DNA from: Clostridiales bacterium
GTDB taxonomy: Bacteria > Bacillota > Clostridia > Lachnospirales > Lachnospiraceae
NCBI GenBank assembly: GCA_019416265.1
Contig: DXXQ01000217.1
Coordinates: 1-8,654, forward strand
DNA: 8,654 bases
Direction of reading: 5' to 3'
Each line of letters opens with the position of its first letter. The first letter of the stretch is position 1. Below the pieces are notes generated by a model. The model was not told the origin of the DNA. It was given only the letters and a program-made list of their open reading frames with translations, and made no database searches. Both the position numbers and the translations under genes were made by a program. Shown here one piece after another: positions 5,335 through 8,654 of the stretch.

Positions 5335-6267
5335 CTACCTGTTGTCCCGAAGCGCTTTAAAATACAGAAAACGCAGCTCTGTGTTATTGTTTTTCTCCAG
5401 ATAACCATCCAGAAAGCTATAGGACTGACGGAACCATCTCAGACACTCCAGAGGCTCTTTTCCCGTGCAGCTTTTCTCATAAATTTCCAGAAACCCAAGC
5501 AGAAGCTGGTCAAGACGACTTCCAGTCACCTGGGTATGATCTTTTAAAAGAGGCAGATATCCCAATATTTCCAGCCTCCGGCTCATAAGCTCCCGATTGA
5601 GAAAGGGCATACCAAACAGCAGCAAATGGCGGATCATAGTCTTTCTGGGTATCTCTCCCAGAAGCTTGATCTGCCTGCTGAATTCTGATTCGTAACTGAT
5701 ACTTGTAATATGTCGTTCCACTTCTATTTTTTCAATGGGACAATTTTTCAGATATCTTTTCGCATCTGTATAATAAAGATGTCTGAGGCAATGATCCATA
5801 TCCTCGCCAAACCGATAAAGGCGCAGCTTAAGTGCCGGATGAACCTTGTCCAGATATTCCTTCACCAGCTCATCCATCACGTTACGGCGTGTTATATAAA
5901 GCTCCTGTTCAGATTCTTCCTTGAATACACAGTCGCTGCGGTCAAAATATGCCTGCATCAGATACTTTTGCTCTGCTTCTGCTAAATTCAGCGCTTTTCC
6001 AAATTCTGTACAGGTTTCACGACCAGACGGAAAATGTCTTCCCGTTCTCCAATAGCGGATTTTTAATGTGTCGGAAGACTTCCCGGGATTTTTCCCGTAC
6101 ATTCTATAATAAATCAATGCATCTGTTTCCGCTTTTCCACTCCCTCCGGCTTCTTTTCGAAACCTCTCATACATCTCCTTTAACCACAGATTTTCCGGAC
6201 GCTCCTGTTTCCCTGCCTCCAGGCATTCATCCGCAAGATCTTTTATTTGTCTTTTTATCTTTTCCAT
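5335..6267 (-). CDS. Uncharacterised protein with a degenerate HTH-like segment
   Basis: I do not recognise a named family for this 310-residue protein. It is charged, mostly helical in character and has no signal peptide or membrane segment, so it should be cytoplasmic. Residues about 65-110, containing SSDTLKIRYWRTGRHFPSGRE, KALNLAEAEQKYLMQAY, resemble the second half of an XRE-type helix-turn-helix (W-x-x-G-x-x-x-P, then a helix, then LxLxxxExxxLL). The invariant XRE Gln and Ser positions are not clear. The remaining 200 residues are helical, with leucine- and arginine-rich runs such as MIRHLLLFGMPFLNRELMSRRL. I start at 6267, because AGGG is six bases upstream of it, whereas the ATG at 6273 abuts the same AGGG. 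It has its own promoter and stands between a terminator and a 274-base gap, so it is transcribed alone. A DNA-binding or host-defence-like regulator is possible but unproved. Confidence 0.75.
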   Translation of the reverse strand: MEKIKRQIKDLADECLEAGKQERPENLWLKEMYERFRKEAGGSGKAETDALIYYRMYGKNPGKSSDTLKIRYWRTGRHFPSGRETCTEFGKALNLAEAEQKYLMQAYFDRSDCVFKEESEQELYITRRNVMDELVKEYLDKVHPALKLRLYRFGEDMDHCLRHLYYTDAKRYLKNCPIEKIEVERHITSISYESEFSRQIKLLGEIPRKTMIRHLLLFGMPFLNRELMSRRLEILGYLPLLKDHTQVTGSRLDQLLLGFLEIYEKSCTGKEPLECLRWFRQSYSFLDGYLEKNNNTELRFLYFKALRDNR

Positions 6268-6320
6268 AACCATCCCTGTCTCTCATGATCGGACAGATTT
6301 CTCTCCAACCTTTTAAGCGT

Positions 6321-6349
6321 ATAAAATCCCAATTTAACTATACATTCAA
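6321..6349 (-). promoter_or_regulatory. Candidate promoter of the 310-aa gene
   Basis: TTGAAT (6349-6344) and TTTTAT (6326-6321), each four of six to consensus, are separated by 17 bases on the minus strand, about 55 bases before the ATG at 6267. It lies after the terminator at 6418-6449, so a separate promoter is expected in this gap. Confidence 0.5.
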
Positions 6350-6417
6350 ACTATCATGTTTCTCTCCTCTTAGCAATCATGTGAACTTTAACATTTTCTT
6401 ATATTTGCAAGACCATC

Positions 6418-6449
6418 AAAAAATCCCCGACACAGGCCGGGGATTTTTT
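6418..6449 (-). terminator. Rho-independent terminator of the secreted-protein operon
   Basis: AAAAAATCCCCG at 6418-6429 pairs perfectly with CGGGGATTTTTT at 6438-6449, around an 8-base loop. On the minus strand the GC stem is followed by a run of six T, and it lies 27 bases beyond the TGA of the 235-aa gene. The A-tract on the other side makes it symmetric and it could stop transcription in both directions, though no plus-strand gene arrives here. Confidence 0.92.
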
Positions 6450-6476
6450 TCATTCAGTTATAAACATATAGGCTTT

Positions 6477-7184
6477 TCAGGAAATTTTTGTATGTTTTCT
6501 GGTCGAATACGTGTAACGATAGATACCTGGATGTTTATAATATTCCATATAACTGCTGGTCAGCTTTATGACATTTCCTGATTTGATGGTTTCTTTTGTG
6601 ATCTTCGTTTTACCACTTCCGCTAATATTACAGCGATATACATTTCCTGAATAAATGCCATTTGCAGTCACCTTTTCTTTTGTTTCAAAGAAATATACCT
6701 TACCTTTACTGAAATTTGCCCCAAGAGCCCGATTAGAAATGGTTTTCATCTTCTTTTTTGATATATCGTATACGCTATATTTCCGTGCCGTCAATGCGCC
6801 TGTATTTGGAGTGACGATCATATACTGTTTATAGCCCTGTACAAAAGCAGAGTTGCTGCAAAGTCTCTTTGTTGATTTTGTAGAAAGATTCAAAGACCAC
6901 ACATCAATTGCCGTTGGATCGTTTACTCTGTCCATCTCAAAATAGAGTACATTTTTGTATTCATATTTTGGCTCCGCATAGCCATTGACTACCTTTAATT
7001 TCTTTTTCGCAGAACCCTTCTGCTGTCTGTAGATTGTCGTTTTGTTCCCTCTGTATTCGTATTTTGTGGTATAGGTAGCCTTCCCAAGCTTCACAGTTGC
7101 CGCCTGTACGGCAGATGCGCTTAATACCATTAAGAACAGTAACAATATAGTGACCATTCCCATTTTCAATCTTCGTTTTCTCAT
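6477..7184 (-). CDS. Secreted protein with beta-propeller-like (DUF5050-like) repeats
   Basis: The 235-residue product begins with a textbook signal peptide: MRKRRLK, a hydrophobic core to about residue 21, and ASAVQA just before likely cleavage near residue 28. The mature part is basic and rich in Tyr, Lys, Thr and Ser. It alternates short strands of the kind KVYFFE...GNVYRCNISGSGKTKIT and DVWSLNLSTKSTKRL, which look like two or three blades of a DUF5050-type beta-propeller (a visible value followed by a 'Y-x-x-x-L/I' strand). A full propeller would need more blades, so it may be incomplete or oligomeric. AGGAGGACGT precedes the ATG closely. It is 46 bases downstream of the Big_2 protein gene and ends the operon before the terminator. 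No anchor motif such as LPXTG is seen, so it is either released or held non-covalently at the cell surface. Function unknown. Confidence 0.8.
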   Translation of the reverse strand: MRKRRLKMGMVTILLLFLMVLSASAVQAATVKLGKATYTTKYEYRGNKTTIYRQQKGSAKKKLKVVNGYAEPKYEYKNVLYFEMDRVNDPTAIDVWSLNLSTKSTKRLCSNSAFVQGYKQYMIVTPNTGALTARKYSVYDISKKKMKTISNRALGANFSKGKVYFFETKEKVTANGIYSGNVYRCNISGSGKTKITKETIKSGNVIKLTSSYMEYYKHPGIYRYTYSTRKHTKIS

Positions 7185-7230
7185 ACGTCCTCCTTCTTAC
7201 TTCTTATGGGATTTTTTCTCTGTTTCTGTT

Positions 7231-7977
7231 TCAGTTCAAACTGAATTCAAAAATTCTTTTTGAGGAATTTGTTGTAATACCGATTTGAAGCTGTTTTAAC
7301 CCCTTTCCTTTTTCATAGATACTGTAATAACGGTTGCTTCCCAGCTTTCGTTTATTCTGCGTGCAGGTAAAACCGGCTTTTTTCAAACATTTATCCCCAT
7401 AGCTCCAGGAATTGCCGATTCGTACATTATAAAGGGAAACTGCTTTATTGCCTTTATTTATAATATAGGAATAGTATCCGATGGTATCATAGCCCTTTCG
7501 CGGCTGATATTCGATACGGATTTTGCTGCCTTCGTAAGCATTTTGAAGTTCAGAATTAATATGAGTCTGATGTTTCATTTTTCCAATTGCTTTTGCCAGA
7601 GAAGAAGCTTTTTTTCCAATATATTTTTCGAGGGCAATTGATTTCCTGACTGTTACCACACATTTACATTTTGCAGAAGGATAATCTTTTGGATATGCAG
7701 TAATCGTTGCTTTTCCAGGCGCTATTGCTGTCAATGTCCCTTTACTGTCAATTTTCACTATTTTGGAATTGCTGCTTTTCCACGCATTACTTTTATTCTT
7801 TCCACCGCCAATATACATGTACAGGTTTTTCTTTTGTTTCGGATACAAACTGATGGATGTATCCGAGAGATAAATCGCCTTGGCAGCCTGAACCTCTGTC
7901 GGCTTACCAGAAATCATCGAAAACAGCACTGTTAAAACCAACAGCAGACATAGTGGAACATAACGTTTTTTTCTCAT
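7231..7977 (-). CDS. Secreted protein with N-terminal Big_2 immunoglobulin-like domain
   Basis: The 248-residue product has a signal peptide (MRKKRY, hydrophobic core 7-22, probable cleavage after EVQA near residue 31). Residues about 35-111 form a bacterial Ig-like group 2 domain, with its characteristic WKSSNSKIVKIDSKGTLTAIAPGKATITA run (60s to 90s) and closing CVVTV strand. Such domains usually present or space surface proteins. The C-terminal 135 residues, with basic and aromatic strands (GYYSYIINKGNK, GNRYYSI-like), are of no family I recognise. I start at 7977, because an AAGGTGAT ribosome site sits just upstream and the signal peptide begins there. The in-frame ATG at 8067 would add 30 residues ahead of the signal peptide, overlapping the previous gene, with no ribosome site. 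It is likely co-transcribed with the genes on both sides. No sortase or lipoprotein signal is present. Confidence 0.82.
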   Translation of the reverse strand: MRKKRYVPLCLLLVLTVLFSMISGKPTEVQAAKAIYLSDTSISLYPKQKKNLYMYIGGGKNKSNAWKSSNSKIVKIDSKGTLTAIAPGKATITAYPKDYPSAKCKCVVTVRKSIALEKYIGKKASSLAKAIGKMKHQTHINSELQNAYEGSKIRIEYQPRKGYDTIGYYSYIINKGNKAVSLYNVRIGNSWSYGDKCLKKAGFTCTQNKRKLGSNRYYSIYEKGKGLKQLQIGITTNSSKRIFEFSLN

Positions 7978-7980
7978 TTG

Positions 7981-7988
7981 ATCACCTT
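7981..7988 (-). promoter_or_regulatory. Ribosome binding site fixing the Big_2 protein start
   Basis: AAGGTGAT on the minus strand, immediately upstream of the ATG at 7977, matches the 3' end of 16S rRNA well. It supports translation from the signal peptide methionine rather than the ATG at 8067. Confidence 0.65.
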
Positions 7989-8063
7989 CCTGTTTTATAA
8001 AATTTTTAGTACTTTTAACTTCTTTTTTGGAGAACCTCTGCTGCCGCCTGTACAACACACGCA

Positions 8064-8654
8064 TCATCCCAAAAATCCACCGGCCATTCTGCTGCTAACA
8101 CCCTTAAAGGAAAATGCGGAATCACGCCTTGCATTCATCCACCCGGTCTTTGATTTATATCGGAAACTCATATACATACCATTTTTCGTAATCTTCACTT
8201 TAGAAAGAGTTACTACAGCTCCCGGCTTAACAGAAAACGCTGGTTTTTTCATATCTGTGTTTGTATAAAACGTCAGATTCTTGTTTGCAATAAACTGGTT
8301 TTTTCTAAAATATTTGTTATATCCATCACCCGGATCATATGCGCCTTTTCTTCCAAATATGCTTTTCACAGAAGGAGTCGAAGAAACCAACTTAAATTTT
8401 CCATTTACATATTTGTAAGTATAGTACCATTGAACTCTTCCAACCAGAGATGGCATACATATATTTGGAATACGGATACTTGTAGATGTTACCTTATCCA
8501 CAAGAGTGCCGGCCCCCACTCCGGATTCACTTACGTCCAGTACGCAGACCAGTTTTTTCTGCTTCTTATCATATTTATAAATCGCATTTATGTCGCGCAT
8601 TCCACTGTCGCCCCAGGCAATAACCTGTATAAACTGTCGATTCTTGCTCTGATA
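8064..8654 (-). CDS. C-terminal part of an exported SH3-like protein, 5' end outside the window
   Basis: The frame stays open from the TAG/TGA-delimited end at 8064 to the window edge, so this is the last 196 residues of a longer protein. An internal ATG at 8600 has no ribosome site and follows continuous coding (QFIQVIAWGDSG), so it is not the start. Residues near the end (LTFYTNTDMKKPAFSVKPGAVVTLSKVK, MYMSFRYKSKTGWMNARR) read as an SH3-like strand series: a stress-sensor-style surface domain found in secreted proteins of Clostridia. Before it come short beta strands of the form YKYDKKQKKLVCVLDVSES and YYTYKYVNGKFKLVSSTP. No signal peptide can be seen because the N-terminus is missing. Its stop is 86 bases ahead of the next ATG. 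Exact function unknown. Confidence 0.7.
   Translation of the reverse strand, partial: YQSKNRQFIQVIAWGDSGMRDINAIYKYDKKQKKLVCVLDVSESGVGAGTLVDKVTSTSIRIPNICMPSLVGRVQWYYTYKYVNGKFKLVSSTPSVKSIFGRKGAYDPGDGYNKYFRKNQFIANKNLTFYTNTDMKKPAFSVKPGAVVTLSKVKITKNGMYMSFRYKSKTGWMNARRDSAFSFKGVSSRMAGGFLG

Noticed and set aside
5710..6269. Plus-strand frames of 91 and 106 codons opposite the 310-aa gene
   Set aside because: They are phenylalanine- and leucine-rich antisense readings with no ribosome site, as expected from complementing a lysine- and glutamate-rich gene.

Overview
The window looks like a chromosomal stretch from a low-to-mid GC Firmicute, most likely a Clostridia gut-type Lachnospiraceae relative (Blautia/Ruminococcus/Dorea-like). 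This rests on the strong AGGAGG ribosome binding sites, the codon use, the Rpn-type nuclease remnant and the style of the secreted lysine/tyrosine-rich proteins. The genus is an inference from general familiarity, not from a database match. Every supportable gene lies on the minus strand, so the biological reading order runs from base 8654 down to base 1.

Region 8654-6418 is a three-gene set of exported proteins. It holds a gene cut by the window edge with an SH3-like C-terminal part, a 248-aa protein with a signal peptide and a Big_2 immunoglobulin-like domain, and a 235-aa secreted protein of beta-propeller-like repeats. A clear rho-independent terminator at 6418-6449 closes the set. Region 6349-5335 is an independently promoted 310-aa cytoplasmic protein of unknown function with a degenerate HTH-like stretch. 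Region 5134-4053 encodes a membrane-anchored XRE-family regulator whose membrane part looks internally duplicated. Its promoter region carries small palindromes. Region 4039-3483 is a single gene with a near-consensus promoter, encoding a ureidoglycolate-lyase-family cupin.

Region 3460-419 is a lantibiotic/cationic-peptide immunity operon of the LanFEG (CprABC) type: ATPase, permease E, permease G, then response regulator and histidine kinase. The three transporter genes are intact and tightly coupled (TAG/ATG abutment, then a 4-base ATGA overlap). The two-component system that should follow has collapsed. The response regulator stops just inside its winged-helix domain, and only the last part of the kinase ATPase domain remains, out of frame, as if one deletion of roughly 1 kb fused the two genes. 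Immediately beyond the kinase stop codon lies the 5'-truncated tail of an Rpn-family nuclease/putative transposase (413-189). Beyond that is a 137-base nested palindromic element (1-137). The left end of the window therefore reads as a decayed junction next to an otherwise healthy immunity transporter.

No lantibiotic precursor or modification gene, CRISPR array, tRNA or rRNA is visible. The most interesting items are the transporter orphaned from its regulator, the palindrome over its putative promoter, the nested palindromic element, and the unassigned secreted trio and 310-aa protein.
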